A stretch of 64,000 bases of DNA from Candidatus Kosakonia sp. 282A-S69 (GTDB lineage: Bacteria; Pseudomonadota; Gammaproteobacteria; Enterobacterales; Enterobacteriaceae). The DNA lies in assembly GCF_029433855.1 (NCBI RefSeq), contig NZ_JAROAU010000001.1, positions 62,001-126,000 on the forward strand, read 5' to 3'. This document shows, one piece after another, positions 34,037 to 44,738 of this stretch. Every line of letters starts with the position of its first letter. The stretch's first letter is position 1. The notes under the pieces are model-generated. The model saw nothing but the letters and a program-made list of their open reading frames with translations, made no database searches and was not told the DNA's origin. The translations under genes were made by a program, and so were the position numbers.

Positions 34037-35503
34037 TTAAGAACCCATGCGGTAGTTCGGGGATTCCTTGGTGATGGTCACGTCGTGAACGTGGCTCTCC
34101 TGGATGCCCGCGCCGCTGATGCGCACGAACTCCGCTTTGGTGCGCAGGGCGTCGATGGTACCACAGCCGGTCAGGCCCATACAGGAACGCAGGCCGCCCA
34201 TCTGCTGGTGAATGATCTCTTTCAGACGGCCTTTATAGGCTACGCGACCTTCGATACCTTCCGGCACCAGTTTGTCGGCGGCGTTGTCAGTCTGGAAGTA
34301 GCGGTCAGAGGAGCCTTTGGACATGGCGCCCAGCGAGCCCATCCCGCGATAGGATTTGTAAGAGCGGCCCTGGTAGAGTTCGATTTCGCCCGGGGACTCT
34401 TCAGTACCTGCCAGCATGGAGCCGACCATCACCGCGCTTGCGCCAGCGGCGATCGCTTTGGCGATATCGCCAGAGAAGCGGATGCCGCCATCGGCGATAA
34501 CCGGAATATCCATCCCTTCCAGCGCTTCAACCGCGTCGGAAACGGCGGTGATCTGCGGAACACCCACACCGGTAACAATACGGGTAGTACAGATAGAGCC
34601 AGGACCAATACCCACTTTCACCGCGCTGACGCCCGCTTCAGCCAGCGCGCGAGCGCCTGCGCCGGTGGCGACGTTACCGCCGATGATTTGCAGATCCGGG
34701 TATTTGGCGCGTGTTTCGCGAATACGCTGCAACACGCCTTCAGAGTGGCCATGCGAGGAGTCAATCAGCAGCACGTCAACACCAGCGGCAACCAGCGCAT
34801 CAACGCGCTCTTCGTTGCCGGCGCCCGCACCGACCGCAGCGCCAACGCGCAGACGACCCTGCTCATCTTTACAGGCGTTCGGTTTACGTTCTGCTTTCTG
34901 GAAATCTTTTACGGTGATCATGCCGAGCAGGTGGAAGCTGTCGTCCACCACCAGCGCTTTTTCGACGCGCTTCTCATGCATTTTGGCAAAGACAACGTCG
35001 CGCGCTTCACCTTCACGTACCGTGACCAGACGCTCTTTCGGCGTCATATAAACGCTGACCGGCTGATTAAGGTCAGTAACAAAACGCACGTCGCGACCGG
35101 TGATGATGCCCACCAGTTCGTTCTCTTCATTAACAACCGGGTAGCCAGCGAAGCCGTTACGCTCGGTCAGCTCTTTCACTTCGCGCAGCGTGGTGGTTGG
35201 CAGCACGGTCTGCGGATCTTTTACCACGCCAGATTCATGTTTCTTCACGCGGCGCACTTCTTCCGCCTGGCGCTCGATAGACATGTTTTTGTGAATAAAG
35301 CCAATGCCGCCTTCCTGTGCGAGGGCGATCGCCAGACGCGCTTCCGTTACGGTGTCCATTGCCGCAGAGAGCATAGGAATGTTCAGGCGAATGGTCTTCG
35401 TCAGCTGGGTGCTTAAATCGGCGGTATTCGGCAGAACAGTAGAGTGGGCGGGAACGAGGAGGACGTCGTCAAACGTCAAAGCTTCTTTAGCGATACGTAG
35501 CAT
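34037..35503 (-). CDS. guaB: Inosine-5'-monophosphate dehydrogenase
   Basis: A 488-residue enzyme, the E. coli length, oxidising IMP to XMP with NAD+ in the committed step of GMP synthesis. The catalytic barrel is interrupted by two CBS domains (about 93-205). The active-site Cys lies in G-P-G-S-I-C-T-T-R near residue 305. The start is ATG at 35503, two codons inside the longest reading. The promoter carries a PurR box. Confidence 0.99.
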   Translation of the reverse strand: MLRIAKEALTFDDVLLVPAHSTVLPNTADLSTQLTKTIRLNIPMLSAAMDTVTEARLAIALAQEGGIGFIHKNMSIERQAEEVRRVKKHESGVVKDPQTVLPTTTLREVKELTERNGFAGYPVVNEENELVGIITGRDVRFVTDLNQPVSVYMTPKERLVTVREGEARDVVFAKMHEKRVEKALVVDDSFHLLGMITVKDFQKAERKPNACKDEQGRLRVGAAVGAGAGNEERVDALVAAGVDVLLIDSSHGHSEGVLQRIRETRAKYPDLQIIGGNVATGAGARALAEAGVSAVKVGIGPGSICTTRIVTGVGVPQITAVSDAVEALEGMDIPVIADGGIRFSGDIAKAIAAGASAVMVGSMLAGTEESPGEIELYQGRSYKSYRGMGSLGAMSKGSSDRYFQTDNAADKLVPEGIEGRVAYKGRLKEIIHQQMGGLRSCMGLTGCGTIDALRTKAEFVRISGAGIQESHVHDVTITKESPNYRMGS

Positions 35504-35544
35504 GGGCAATATCTCTGACCTGGGTGGTTAAATATTGCCGTGGC

Positions 35545-35573
35545 ATTATACAGAGCGTAACCGATTGCATCTA
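35545..35573 (-). promoter_or_regulatory. guaB promoter overlapped by PurR box
   Basis: On the minus strand a perfect TATAAT (35550-35545) has a weak -35 17 bases upstream. The spacer is occupied by ATGCAATCGGTTACGC (35555-35570), a good match to the PurR operator and, from memory, like the E. coli guaB box. Purine excess should therefore repress guaBA. Confidence 0.8.
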
Positions 35574-35661
35574 CACTTTTTTGGAAAAATACTTGTAATC
35601 GGGTGACATCAGGCTACTATCGACCGAATAACTTGCTGATTTAGAATTTGATCTGGCTCAC

Positions 35662-37035
35662 ATGTCCTCACTACAAACTCCCTCCATTTATACCGTCAGC
35701 CGTCTTAACCAGACGGTGCGATCGCTACTGGAACGCGAGCTGGGCCAGGTGTGGATCAGCGGCGAAATCTCCAACTTTACCCAGCCCGCTTCCGGTCACT
35801 GGTACTTCACCTTAAAAGATGACACCGCCCAGGTGCGCTGCGCGATGTTCCGTAACAGCAACCGCCGCGTCACCTTCCGCCCGCAGCATGGGCAGCAGGT
35901 GCTGGTGCGCGCCAACATCACCATGTATGAGCCACGCGGTGAGTACCAAATCATCGTTGAGAGCATGCAACCGGCGGGTGAAGGGCTATTACAGCAGAAG
36001 TATGAGCAACTGAAAGCGAAGCTGGCAGCGGAAGGGCTGTTCGATCAGCAATTTAAACATCCCCTGCCCTCACCGGCGCACTGCGTTGGGGTGATCACCT
36101 CGAAAACCGGCGCCGCGCTGCACGATATTTTGCATGTGCTGAAACGCCGCGATCCATCGCTGCCTGTGGTGATCTACCCGACCGCCGTACAGGGCGAAGA
36201 TGCACCGGCGCAAATCGTGCGCGCCATTGCCCTGGCTAACAGCCGCAACGAATGTGACGTGCTGATTGTCGGGCGCGGCGGCGGCTCGCTGGAGGATCTC
36301 TGGAGCTTCAATGACGAACGCGTCGCGCGCGCCATCTTTGCCAGCCGTATTCCGGTCGTCAGCGCCGTCGGCCATGAAACGGATGTTACCATTGCCGATT
36401 TCGTCGCCGACCTGCGCGCGCCAACCCCTTCGGCGGCAGCGGAAGTAGTGAGCCGTAACCAGCTTGAGCTGCTGCGCCAGGTGCAGGCGATGCAGCAGCG
36501 TCTGGAGATGGGGATGGATTACTATCTGGCAGGCCGCAACCGCCGCTTTGCTCAGCTTCATCACCGCCTGCAGCAGCAGCATCCGCAGCTGCGCCTCGCG
36601 CGCCAGCAGACGGTGCTTGACCGCTTGCAGCAGCGTATGCACCACGCGCTGGATACGCAGCTTAAGCGCGCGAATACGCGTCAGCAGCGGGTACTGCAAC
36701 GGCTCAATCATCACAATCCGCAGCCGCGCATCCATCGTGTACAAACGCGGGTGCAGCAGCTTGAGTATCGCCTGAGCCAGTCGATTCGCGATCGCCTCGG
36801 CAGCACACGCGAGCGTTTCGGCACCGCCCTCACCCATCTGGAGGCCGTCAGCCCGCTGGCAACCCTGGCGCGCGGCTACAGCGTGACCACAGCAACTGAT
36901 GGAAAAGTGCTGAAACAGACCAAACAGGTGAAAGCGGGCGATACGCTCACCACCCGCCTGAATGATGGCTGGGTCGAGAGCGAGGTGCGCGTTGTCACGC
37001 CGGTCAAACAACCGCGAAAACGAAAAACCCCGTAG
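35662..37035 (+). CDS. xseA: Exodeoxyribonuclease VII large subunit
   Basis: A 457-residue subunit. An N-terminal OB-fold (about 9-105) with [18 protein letters not shown] is followed by the nuclease core ([21 protein letters not shown] near 203-213; G-H-E-T-D near 240) and a long coiled-coil region (about 270-380). With XseB it degrades single-stranded DNA bidirectionally. It is divergent from guaB. Confidence 0.98.
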   Translation: MSSLQTPSIYTVSRLNQTVRSLLERELGQVWISGEISNFTQPASGHWYFTLKDDTAQVRCAMFRNSNRRVTFRPQHGQQVLVRANITMYEPRGEYQIIVESMQPAGEGLLQQKYEQLKAKLAAEGLFDQQFKHPLPSPAHCVGVITSKTGAALHDILHVLKRRDPSLPVVIYPTAVQGEDAPAQIVRAIALANSRNECDVLIVGRGGGSLEDLWSFNDERVARAIFASRIPVVSAVGHETDVTIADFVADLRAPTPSAAAEVVSRNQLELLRQVQAMQQRLEMGMDYYLAGRNRRFAQLHHRLQQQHPQLRLARQQTVLDRLQQRMHHALDTQLKRANTRQQRVLQRLNHHNPQPRIHRVQTRVQQLEYRLSQSIRDRLGSTRERFGTALTHLEAVSPLATLARGYSVTTATDGKVLKQTKQVKAGDTLTTRLNDGWVESEVRVVTPVKQPRKRKTP

Positions 37036-37063
37036 TTAAAACTCTTAATGCGGTGAAGCGACC

Positions 37064-37069
37064 TATACT
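37064..37069 (+). promoter_or_regulatory. Possible -10 element of protealysin operon
   Basis: CTATACTTTT, with TATACT at 37064-37069, lies 29 bases after the xseA stop and 35 bases before the protealysin ATG. The flanking C and T residues resemble sigma-S promoters. Motif evidence only. Confidence 0.35.
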
Positions 37070-37104
37070 TTTGTTGTTCTTTTGATTTTATCAAGGAGAT
37101 CAAC

Positions 37105-38130
37105 ATGACCACTCGCTTGCCGCACGCCGTTATTCCCCCCTATATTCTCCGTCGCATCATTGACCAGGGCTCTGAAGTACAGAAGCGCTGCGCTAAACAG
37201 ACTCTGATGCATGTCCAGACGCTGATGGCGCACAGCCACGGTAAACCGAGCGCCCCGCAGGCGAACTCGCCCGGCGAGCTGGTGCGCGATATCTACGATG
37301 CGCAGAACAAAGAGAGCCTGCCGGGTAAGCAGGTGCGTTATGAGGGTCAGCCTTCCAATGGCGACGTCGCCGTTGATGAAGCCTATGACTACCTTGGCGT
37401 CACCCACGACTTTTTCTGGAAGGAGTGGAAACGTAACTCGCTGGATAATAAGGGCCTGGTGCTGAGCGGCACGGTGCATTACGGCCAGGAGTACCAGAAC
37501 GCCTTCTGGAACGGTCAGCAGATGGTGTTTGGCGATGGCGACGGCGAAATCTTTAACCGTTTTACTGTCGCCATTGATGTGGTGGCGCACGAACTAAGCC
37601 ACGGCGTCACCGAGTCGGAAGCGGCGCTGATCTACTTTGAACAATCGGGCGCGCTGAACGAATCCCTGTCGGATGTCTTCGGTTCACTGGTCAAGCAGTA
37701 CCACCTTAAGCAAACCGCAGATCAGGCAGACTGGATTATTGGCGAAGGGCTGTTAGCTGAAGGCATTAACGGTAAAGGGCTGCGTTCAATGTCCGAACCG
37801 GGCACCGCCTATAACGATCCGCTGCTCGGTAAAGATCCGCAGCCCGCGCACATGAAGGACTTTATTAAAACTCGCGAAGATAACGGCGGCGTGCACCTTA
37901 ACTCCGGTATCCCGAACCGTGCTTTTTATCTCGCGGCCACGGCAATTGGCGGTTATGCATGGGAAAAAGCGGGCTACGCCTGGTACGATACGGTGTGCGA
38001 TCGCCAACTGGCGCAAAACGCTGATTTCGCTGCCTTCGCTAAACTGACGATTCATCACGGGGAAAAACGTTCCGGTAAAACGGTGGCGGCAGCCATCGAA
38101 CAGGCGTGGAAAGATGTCGGAGTCTTATGA
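37105..38130 (+). CDS. Protealysin-like M4 metalloprotease
   Basis: A 341-residue thermolysin-family zinc protease without a signal peptide. The zinc motif is H162-E163-L-S-H166, with the third ligand E186 in N-E-S-L-S-D and the catalytic-domain His in G-G-V-H-L-N-S-G-I-P-N near 266. The short N-terminal propeptide carries the I-P-P-Y-I-L segment typical of protealysin precursors. Serratia protealysin cleaves actin and OmpX and is linked to invasion. The ATG has an AAGGAG site, and the stop overlaps the emfourin start (ATGA). It is an insertion relative to E. coli, between xseA and yfgJ. Confidence 0.95.
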   Translation: MTTRLPHAVIPPYILRRIIDQGSEVQKRCAKQTLMHVQTLMAHSHGKPSAPQANSPGELVRDIYDAQNKESLPGKQVRYEGQPSNGDVAVDEAYDYLGVTHDFFWKEWKRNSLDNKGLVLSGTVHYGQEYQNAFWNGQQMVFGDGDGEIFNRFTVAIDVVAHELSHGVTESEAALIYFEQSGALNESLSDVFGSLVKQYHLKQTADQADWIIGEGLLAEGINGKGLRSMSEPGTAYNDPLLGKDPQPAHMKDFIKTREDNGGVHLNSGIPNRAFYLAATAIGGYAWEKAGYAWYDTVCDRQLAQNADFAAFAKLTIHHGEKRSGKTVAAAIEQAWKDVGVL

Positions 38131-38471
38131 TGAACGAACCCGAACTGACCGACGATGCCGTTGTCGAGCTGGCCCGTGAAGGCGGCGTGGCCTATATCCC
38201 GATGCTCGCCGGGCGCAGGCGGATTGTTATTGCCCAGTTAAGCGACGAGCAGCGTCAGCGGCTGATTGAGATCCTGCACCAGGCGTTACCGCTGGCGCAA
38301 CCGCCTGGTCAGGCTGACTCACCGGGGCGCGGTGACCAGCGCTTTTATCGTTTGCAGATCACCTGGACCGCGCGGCAGAGCGATATGCTGCTGCTGATCC
38401 CGGAGAGCAAAGCGCCACCGTCGTTCGTTGAGCTGTGGCGCGAAGGCGAAGGCTGTATCTGCAAGCCCTAG
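38127..38471 (+). CDS. Emfourin, protealysin inhibitor
   Basis: A 114-residue cytosolic protein beginning with two Met codons that overlap the protealysin stop. Its position, size and F-Y-R-L-Q-I-T-W-T ... S-F-V-E-L-W-R-E segments match the emfourin/M4in family, which forms a conserved operon with protealysin and inhibits it. A tight toxin-antidote-like stoichiometry is implied by the overlap. Its stop overlaps the convergent yfgJ stop. Confidence 0.85.
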   Translation: MMNEPELTDDAVVELAREGGVAYIPMLAGRRRIVIAQLSDEQRQRLIEILHQALPLAQPPGQADSPGRGDQRFYRLQITWTARQSDMLLLIPESKAPPSFVELWREGEGCICKP

Positions 38472-38683
38472 CGCAGGGTAAATTCGACACGCTTTTTGGA
38501 AATCAGCCCGTGGCCGTGCTGGCAGAAGTAGTCCACCGCGCCACAGGCTTTTAACACCTCAAGCGGCTGGTGGCACTCCGGGCAGGCGGCATTCACTTCC
38601 AAATCCTTATCGCACGTGGCGCAGTGCGCCTTTGTTCCGGCGAGCTCCAGCTCACCATGGCAAGTCGGGCAGTTCAGTTGCAT
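38468..38683 (-). CDS. yfgJ: Zinc-ribbon protein YfgJ
   Basis: A 71-residue protein with four cysteine pairs (C-P-T-C, C-A-T-C, C-P-E-C and the C-G-A-V-D-Y-F-C segment), forming two rubredoxin-like zinc knuckles. The second half is nearly identical to E. coli YfgJ. Its role is unknown. It is convergent with emfourin, with a four-base overlap of stop codons. Confidence 0.93.
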   Translation of the reverse strand: MQLNCPTCHGELELAGTKAHCATCDKDLEVNAACPECHQPLEVLKACGAVDYFCQHGHGLISKKRVEFTLR

Positions 38684-38731
38684 AACGCACTCCTCACAAT
38701 CGCTTCAGATCGACCTAATGATACACCCTCA

Positions 38732-38759
38732 GAAACAAAACACCCGCCAGCGGCGGGTG
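38732..38759 (-). terminator. Terminator of der
   Basis: On the minus strand a perfect eight-base stem CACCCGCC/GGCGGGTG with a three-base loop is followed by TTTTGTTT. It begins 11 bases after the der stop. Confidence 0.9.
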
Positions 38760-38769
38760 AAGTGAACAG

Positions 38770-40245
38770 TTACTTACCTTTCTTAAGGTGCTTAATCAGG
38801 CGCTTACGCTTACGTAACTGGTTTGGCGTCAGCGTGTTGCGCTTATCGGCAAACGGGTTCTCACCCTCTTTGAACTGGATACGAATCGGGGTACCCATCA
38901 CTTCCAGCGATTTGCGGAAGTAGTTCATCAGGTAACGCTTGTAGGAGTCCGGCAGATCTTTCACCTGGTTGCCGTGGATCACCACAATCGGCGGGTTATA
39001 ACCCCCGGCGTGAGCGTATTTCAGCTTCACGCGACGGCCACGCACCAGCGGCGGCTGGTGATCTTCTGCCGCCATGTTCATGATGCGGGTCAGCAGTGCG
39101 GTGCTGACGCGGCGGGTGGAGCTGTCATAGGCTTCACGTACGGATTCGAACAGGTTACCGACGCCGCTACCGTGCAGCGCAGAGATAAAGTGCACGCGCG
39201 CAAAGTCGATAAAGCCGAGGCGGTAATCGAGCGTCTCTTTCACCTGCTCTCGCACTTCCTGGCTCAGGCCGTCCCACTTGTTGACGACAATCACCAGCGA
39301 GCGACCGCTGTTCAAAATAAAGCCCAGCAGGGAGAGATCCTGATCGGAGATGCCTTCGCGGGCATCAATCACCAGCATCACCACGTTAGCGTCTTCAATT
39401 GCCTGCAGGGTTTTGATCACCGAGAACTTCTCTACCACATCAGTGATTTTGCCGCGCTTACGCACACCCGCGGTGTCGATAAGGACATATTCGCGCTCAT
39501 CGCGCTGCATCGGAATATAGATGCTGTCGCGCGTGGTGCCCGGCATGTCATACACCACGACGCGGTCTTCACCGAGAATGCGGTTAGTGAGCGTTGACTT
39601 ACCGACGTTCGGACGTCCGACAATCGCCAGCTTGATCGGCAGATCCTGCGGGTTGAAATCATCTTCCGGCTCTTCGGCTTCGCCGTTAGCCGCAGCTTCA
39701 AACTGCGCCCAATATTCGGCCTCTTCATCCACCTCTTCCGGCGGATTCAGCTCGTCCATCCACGGCATCAGCACATGCTCAAGCAGGCTGGTGACACCGC
39801 GACCGTGTGAAGCGGCAATGGCGTGAATTTCGCCAAGGCCGAGGGAGTAGAAATCAGAGACCGCCTGATCCGGGTCGAGACCATCGGTTTTGTTGGCGAC
39901 GAGGAATGTCGCCTTCTCACGCGAGCGCAGATGTTTGGCGATGGCGATATCGGCCGGCATCAACCCGGCGCGGGCATCGACCATAAACAGCACAACGTCA
40001 GCTTCTTCAATCGCCAGCAGCGACTGCTCCGCCATGCGCGTCTCAACGCCATCTTCCGTGCCATCGATACCGCCGGTATCGATACAGATAAATTCGCGGC
40101 CTTCTACTTCAGCACGACCGTACTTACGGTCACGAGTCAGACCCGGAAAATCCGCTACAAGCGCATCACGGGTGCGAGTAAGACGGTTGAATAGCGTGGA
40201 TTTCCCAACGTTAGGGCGCCCGACAAGCGCGACCACAGGTACCAT
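38770..40245 (-). CDS. der: Ribosome-assembly GTPase Der (EngA)
   Basis: A 491-residue essential GTPase with tandem G domains: G-R-P-N-V-G-K-S at residues 8-15 and again near 210. Each is followed by D-x-x-G and N-K-x-D motifs. A C-terminal KH-like domain ends in a basic R-K-R-K-R-L-I-K-H tail. It acts in 50S subunit maturation. An acidic linker joins the G domains. It lies downstream of bamB but behind a terminator-like hairpin, so it may have its own promoter. Confidence 0.99.
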   Translation of the reverse strand: MVPVVALVGRPNVGKSTLFNRLTRTRDALVADFPGLTRDRKYGRAEVEGREFICIDTGGIDGTEDGVETRMAEQSLLAIEEADVVLFMVDARAGLMPADIAIAKHLRSREKATFLVANKTDGLDPDQAVSDFYSLGLGEIHAIAASHGRGVTSLLEHVLMPWMDELNPPEEVDEEAEYWAQFEAAANGEAEEPEDDFNPQDLPIKLAIVGRPNVGKSTLTNRILGEDRVVVYDMPGTTRDSIYIPMQRDEREYVLIDTAGVRKRGKITDVVEKFSVIKTLQAIEDANVVMLVIDAREGISDQDLSLLGFILNSGRSLVIVVNKWDGLSQEVREQVKETLDYRLGFIDFARVHFISALHGSGVGNLFESVREAYDSSTRRVSTALLTRIMNMAAEDHQPPLVRGRRVKLKYAHAGGYNPPIVVIHGNQVKDLPDSYKRYLMNYFRKSLEVMGTPIRIQFKEGENPFADKRNTLTPNQLRKRKRLIKHLKKGK

Positions 40246-40312
40246 GTTTAAAGCCTCATTGCAGAAAATTCATTAGCAAAACGTCACGATTTACGCGGCG
40301 TTTTAAAAACAG

Positions 40313-40342
40313 GAAAACGGCTCCTGCAACAGGAGCCGTCTT
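40313..40342 (-). terminator. Terminator of the rodZ-bamB operon
   Basis: Perfect ten-base stem ACGGCTCCTG (40317-40326)/CAGGAGCCGT (40330-40339) with a three-base loop and TTTT on the minus-strand side. It lies between bamB and der. Confidence 0.88.
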
Positions 40343-40366
40343 TCAGATACGACACTCTCAGCGCGC

Positions 40367-41545
40367 TTAGCGCTTGAGGGCGTACAGCGTGCCGTCTTTC
40401 GCCTGGATAAGCAGTTTGCCGCCAGCCACAACCGGCTCGGTCAGGAAGCCGGAGCTGTCGACTTTCTGCTGGGCAACAAAACGACCATCTTCAACGTTAA
40501 TCCAGTGGAGATAGCCTTCGCTATCGCCGGTCACAATATAACCATTATAGAGCGCCGGAGAGGTCAGGTTGCGGTGCAGCAGATCGCTCTGCGTCCACAG
40601 CGTCACGCCACCGTCGGTGCTCAGGGCCAGCACGCGATCGTTCTGATCGATGATGTAGATACGGTTGCCATCAATCACAAAATCGCTTACCGAGCCGAGA
40701 TCGCGTTTCCACATGATCTGGCCGCTGCGCAGATCCAGCGCCGTCATATTACCGTTATACGCCAGCGCGTAAACAACACCATTCACCACGACCGGCGTGG
40801 TATCGACGTCGCTCAGGCGGTCGATTTCAGTCGGGCCATTTGCCTGGGAGATGCGCTGCTGCCAGATCAACTGACCCTGCTGCATCAGCACGGCGCTGAC
40901 GCGGCCGTTATCACCGCCGACAATGGCCGCACCAAACGCTGTGGTCGGCGCAGATTCACCGCGCAGCGACAGCGACGGCATATCGAGGTTAACGGTCCAT
41001 TTCACCGCGCCATCCGCTTCGTTCAGCGCCTGCAGCTGGCCGTTGCTGGTGTGAATCAGCACCAGACCATCGCTGACCACCGGGCGAGAAAGGGCTTCAC
41101 CCACCACGCCGGTTTTCCAGGCAACGGAACCATCGCTGCTATTAAGGGCATAGACCTGCGCCTGCTCGGTACCGATGTAGACCTTACCGCCGGAAACGGT
41201 CACACCGCCGGAGAGCAGCGCGGCGCGGCTGGAGAACCAGCCATCTTTCTCAGCGAGGTTGACTGACCAGATTTCACGGCCATCATCAATGCTGAGCGCT
41301 TTCACCACGCCATGACGATCGGCGGCGTAGACCACGCCATCGGCAAAGGCCGGGTGCAGCGTGGAGTAGTACTTGCCGATACCGTTACCGACGGAGGTAC
41401 TCCACGACGTGGTCGGCGTGAACTGGTTTTCAACCACCGGCAGCGGCGACATTTTGACAACATCTTCTTCGCTGTTGAAGAGGGAACAGCCGCTCAATAA
41501 CGTGACGGAAAGCAGCCCTGGCAGGAGTAATTTACGCAATTGCAT
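40367..41545 (-). CDS. bamB: Outer-membrane assembly lipoprotein BamB
   Basis: A 392-residue lipoprotein with signal sequence and lipobox L-L-S-G-C (Cys20), followed by an eight-bladed PQQ-type beta-propeller (repeats of G-x-V-Y-A-L and W-x-x-x-L). It works in the BAM complex that inserts beta-barrel proteins. It starts ten bases after yfgM. Confidence 0.99.
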   Translation of the reverse strand: MQLRKLLLPGLLSVTLLSGCSLFNSEEDVVKMSPLPVVENQFTPTTSWSTSVGNGIGKYYSTLHPAFADGVVYAADRHGVVKALSIDDGREIWSVNLAEKDGWFSSRAALLSGGVTVSGGKVYIGTEQAQVYALNSSDGSVAWKTGVVGEALSRPVVSDGLVLIHTSNGQLQALNEADGAVKWTVNLDMPSLSLRGESAPTTAFGAAIVGGDNGRVSAVLMQQGQLIWQQRISQANGPTEIDRLSDVDTTPVVVNGVVYALAYNGNMTALDLRSGQIMWKRDLGSVSDFVIDGNRIYIIDQNDRVLALSTDGGVTLWTQSDLLHRNLTSPALYNGYIVTGDSEGYLHWINVEDGRFVAQQKVDSSGFLTEPVVAGGKLLIQAKDGTLYALKR

Positions 41546-41555
41546 CGGGTCCCTC

Positions 41556-42176
41556 TTAGATGGACAAATTATTAATTTTCATCTGCATCATTTCACTCAG
41601 CGCAGGAGAAGCATTGTTTTTAATGCCGTTTTCCCATGCGGTGCGCGCACCTTTTTTGTCGCCTTTGCTCAGCAACGCTTCGCCGCGCAGATCCGCAACG
41701 ATGGCCGACCAGCTTTCACCTTTCACGGCATCCAGCGTTTTCAGCGCCGCGTCCTGCTGCTTCAGTTGCACCTGAATGCGCGCCAGACGGACATTGATCA
41801 TCGACTTCAGATTCTCATCGTCGGTCGCGGCCAGGCCCTGTTGCAGCTGTGCCGCGGCTTTTTGCAGATCGTTCTTCTCAACGTAGCGCTGAGCCAGCTC
41901 AAGCGAGGCGAGCGCACCGTAGCTGTTTTTGTTATCAGCCGCGAATTTTTCCGCCGCGGCAAACGAGTCCTGCTTGCCGGCCTGCAGCGCGGTTACCGCG
42001 CTTTCATACGCCTGCGAGGTCTCGCGCGCATTGTCTGCCTGATGGCTGTTCCAGAAACGCCAGCCCACCAGCGCGCCGATACCCAGTACTACCCCAACGG
42101 CCAGCGCTTTGCCATTCTCAGCAAAGAAGCGCTTAATCGCGTCTACCTGGTCGTTTTCGTTTTCGTAAATTTCCAC
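41556..42176 (-). CDS. yfgM: SecYEG ancillary subunit YfgM
   Basis: A 206-residue type II membrane protein: a cytosolic N-terminus, one membrane helix at about 24-43, and a periplasmic tetratricopeptide-like domain. With PpiD it associates with the Sec translocon and periplasmic chaperones. The same order hisS-yfgM-bamB is found in E. coli. Confidence 0.98.
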   Translation of the reverse strand: MEIYENENDQVDAIKRFFAENGKALAVGVVLGIGALVGWRFWNSHQADNARETSQAYESAVTALQAGKQDSFAAAEKFAADNKNSYGALASLELAQRYVEKNDLQKAAAQLQQGLAATDDENLKSMINVRLARIQVQLKQQDAALKTLDAVKGESWSAIVADLRGEALLSKGDKKGARTAWENGIKNNASPALSEMMQMKINNLSI

Positions 42177-42212
42177 GCAGTCCTTCTCCTTAACGATAAA
42201 TTACCGGGGAGA

Positions 42213-43487
42213 TTAGCCCAGTAGTGTGCGCAAATGCGCCGCAACGCTCTCCTGCGTTACCGTACTCTGCTCACCAGAGCGTAAATCCTTCACCACAACA
42301 TTTCCGTCGGCAATTTCAGACTCGCCGAGCACCAGCGCGACGCGAGCGCCCCACTTATCTGCACGGGCAAACTGCTTCTTAAAGTTGCCACCGCCGTGGT
42401 TCATCATCAGCCGCACGCCAGGCAGCGCATCGCGCACCTGCTCACCCAGCAGCATTGCTGCGGATTGCGTGTTAGCGCCAGACGCCACCAGGTAAATATC
42501 GACAACGGATTCGGCTTTAAATTCCGGATTAACTGCCTGAACCAGCAAAACAAGTCGCTCAAGCCCCATCGCGAAACCAACTGCTGGCGTCGCGCGACCG
42601 CCCAACTGCTCAACCAGGCCGTCGTAACGGCCACCTGCGCAGACGGTACCCTGCGCGCCGAGGCTGCTGGTCACCCACTCAAACACGGTGCGATTGTAGT
42701 AATCGAGACCGCGCACCAGGCGCTGGTTAACGGTGTAGGCAATGCCCGCCGCGTCGAGGAAAGCGCAGAGGCCGGCAAAGTGTTCGCGTGAATCCTCATC
42801 AAGATAATCACCCAGCTTCGGCGCATCGTTCAGCAGCGCCTGAATATCCGGGTTTTTGGTGTCCAGCACACGCAGCGGGTTGCTGTACATGCGGCGCAGG
42901 CAATCTTCGTCGAGCTTATCTTTATGCTGCTCCAGGAACGCGACCAGCGCGTCACGATAGGTCGCGCGGGCTTCCAGCGAACCGATAGAGTTGAGCTCAA
43001 GCGCAACGTGAGATGCGATGCCCAGCTCGCGCCACCAGCGCGCGGTGAGCATAATCAACTCGGCGTCGATATCCGGCCCCTGCAGGCCAAACACTTCCAC
43101 TCCCAGCTGATGGAACTGACGGTAGCGCCCTTTCTGCGGACGCTCGTAGCGGAACATCGGCCCGACGTACCACAAGCGCTGTTCCTGATTGTACAGAAGA
43201 CCATGTTCGATGCCGGCGCGTACGCAGCCCGCGGTACCTTCCGGACGCAGCGTCAGGCTGTCGCCATTGCGGTCGTCGAAGGTATACATCTCTTTTTCAA
43301 CCACGTCGGTCACTTCGCCGATCGCGCGTTTGAATAACGGGGTCTGCTCTACAATCGGCAAACGGATTTCACTGTAACCGTAGCTGCCGAGCACGTTCTT
43401 CAGGCTGCTTTCAATGCGCTGCCAGATGGCGGTCTCGCCAGGCAGATAATCGTTCATGCCGCGAATGGCTTGAATATTTTTTGCCAC
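42213..43487 (-). CDS. hisS: Histidyl-tRNA synthetase
   Basis: A 424-residue class II synthetase with motif 2 (T-L-R-P-E-G-T-A-G), the histidine-specific [11 protein letters not shown] and motif 3 G-G-R-Y-D-G-L. The start is GTG at 43487, as in E. coli, giving [12 protein letters not shown]; the frame stays open to 43562 but the extension is not conserved. Confidence 0.99.
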   Translation of the reverse strand: MAKNIQAIRGMNDYLPGETAIWQRIESSLKNVLGSYGYSEIRLPIVEQTPLFKRAIGEVTDVVEKEMYTFDDRNGDSLTLRPEGTAGCVRAGIEHGLLYNQEQRLWYVGPMFRYERPQKGRYRQFHQLGVEVFGLQGPDIDAELIMLTARWWRELGIASHVALELNSIGSLEARATYRDALVAFLEQHKDKLDEDCLRRMYSNPLRVLDTKNPDIQALLNDAPKLGDYLDEDSREHFAGLCAFLDAAGIAYTVNQRLVRGLDYYNRTVFEWVTSSLGAQGTVCAGGRYDGLVEQLGGRATPAVGFAMGLERLVLLVQAVNPEFKAESVVDIYLVASGANTQSAAMLLGEQVRDALPGVRLMMNHGGGNFKKQFARADKWGARVALVLGESEIADGNVVVKDLRSGEQSTVTQESVAAHLRTLLG

Positions 43488-43593
43488 GTTTATTCTCTTT
43501 ATTAATACAAAAAATGAACCCTCAGGGCGGCGACACAAGGCAGTCGCGCCGGGCGGGCTCATGATACACGGGATGCCAGCCTTCGCGGCACCC

Positions 43594-44712
43594 TTATTTT
43601 TCTACCTGCATGACATCGATACGTCGCGCTTCATCCAGCATCGCGGCTTTCGCACGAATACGCGCCTCAAGCTGGCTGATCATATCGCCATTATCGAGGC
43701 GATCTTTACGTACGCCATCTTCATACAGGCCGCTTTTCTTATTCCCGCCGGTCACGCCAAGGGTCGAGACCAGCGCTTCGCCCGGCCCGTTCACCACGCA
43801 GCCGATAATCGAAACATCCATCGGGGTGATGATATCTTCCAGCCGCTGCTCCAGCGCGTTGACCGTACCAATCACGTCAAACTCCTGCCGGGAGCAGGTC
43901 GGGCAGGCGATAAAGTTGATACCGCGAGAACGGATGCGCAGGGATTTCAGGATATCAAAGCCGACTTTGATCTCTTCAACCGGATCGGCCGCCAGCGAAA
44001 TGCGCAGGGTATCGCCGATCCCTTCCGAGAGCAGCAGGCCTAAGCCAATCGCGGATTTGACCGAGCCTGCGCGCGCGCCGCCCGCTTCGGTGATCCCAAG
44101 ATGCAGCGGCTGATCGATCTGCTTCGCCAGCAGGCGGTAGGACTCCACGGCGAGGAACACGTCGGAGGCTTTCACGCTCACTTTGAACTGGTCGAAGTTG
44201 AGGCGATCGAGATGATCTACATGGCGCATGGCTGATTCGAGCAGCGCCTGCGGCGTCGGCTCGCCATACTTCTCCTGCAGATCTTTTTCCAGCGAACCGG
44301 CATTAACGCCGATGCGGATGGGGATATTTTTATCGCGCGCGCAGTCGACAACGCTGCGGATACGCTCTTCGTTACCGATATTACCCGGGTTGATACGCAG
44401 GCAGTCGACGCCATACTCGGCGACTTTCAGCGCGATGCGATAGTCAAAGTGAATATCGGCGACCAGCGGGACACTTACCTGCTGTTTGATAAGCCTGAAC
44501 GCTTCTGCCGCGTCCATCGTCGGCACCGAGACACGCACAATGTCTGCGCCGACGCGCTCTAATGATTTGATTTGGTTGACCGTCGCTTCAACATCCGTGG
44601 TGCGGGTGTTTGTCATAGACTGCACGGCGATGGGGGCACCATCGCCGATCGGCACATTACCAACATAGATCCGTTTTGATTTCCGCCGTTGGATCGGCGA
44701 CTGGTTATGCAT
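43594..44712 (-). CDS. ispG: 4-hydroxy-3-methylbut-2-enyl diphosphate synthase (IspG/GcpE)
   Basis: A 372-residue iron-sulfur enzyme of the MEP isoprenoid pathway, converting MEcPP to HMBPP. The barrel domain is followed by the 4Fe-4S ligands in A-C-P-T-C-S-R near residues 270-273 and G-C-V-V-N-G-P-G-E near 305. The length is identical to E. coli. It follows rodZ after 26 bases. Confidence 0.99.
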   Translation of the reverse strand: MHNQSPIQRRKSKRIYVGNVPIGDGAPIAVQSMTNTRTTDVEATVNQIKSLERVGADIVRVSVPTMDAAEAFRLIKQQVSVPLVADIHFDYRIALKVAEYGVDCLRINPGNIGNEERIRSVVDCARDKNIPIRIGVNAGSLEKDLQEKYGEPTPQALLESAMRHVDHLDRLNFDQFKVSVKASDVFLAVESYRLLAKQIDQPLHLGITEAGGARAGSVKSAIGLGLLLSEGIGDTLRISLAADPVEEIKVGFDILKSLRIRSRGINFIACPTCSRQEFDVIGTVNALEQRLEDIITPMDVSIIGCVVNGPGEALVSTLGVTGGNKKSGLYEDGVRKDRLDNGDMISQLEARIRAKAAMLDEARRIDVMQVEK

Positions 44713-44738
44713 GAATGATCTCCCGCGTTGCCCGTCTG

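Noticed and set aside
32506-35416. Two very long open frames of about 487 codons each antisense to guaA and guaB
   Set aside because: They mirror the codon pattern of GC-rich conserved genes on the other strand, have odd His/Arg/Gln-rich products and match no family; guaA and guaB are near identical to E. coli.
36070-37011. A 313-codon frame antisense to xseA
   Set aside because: Shadow of the xseA codon structure; no ribosome-binding site and no recognisable domain.
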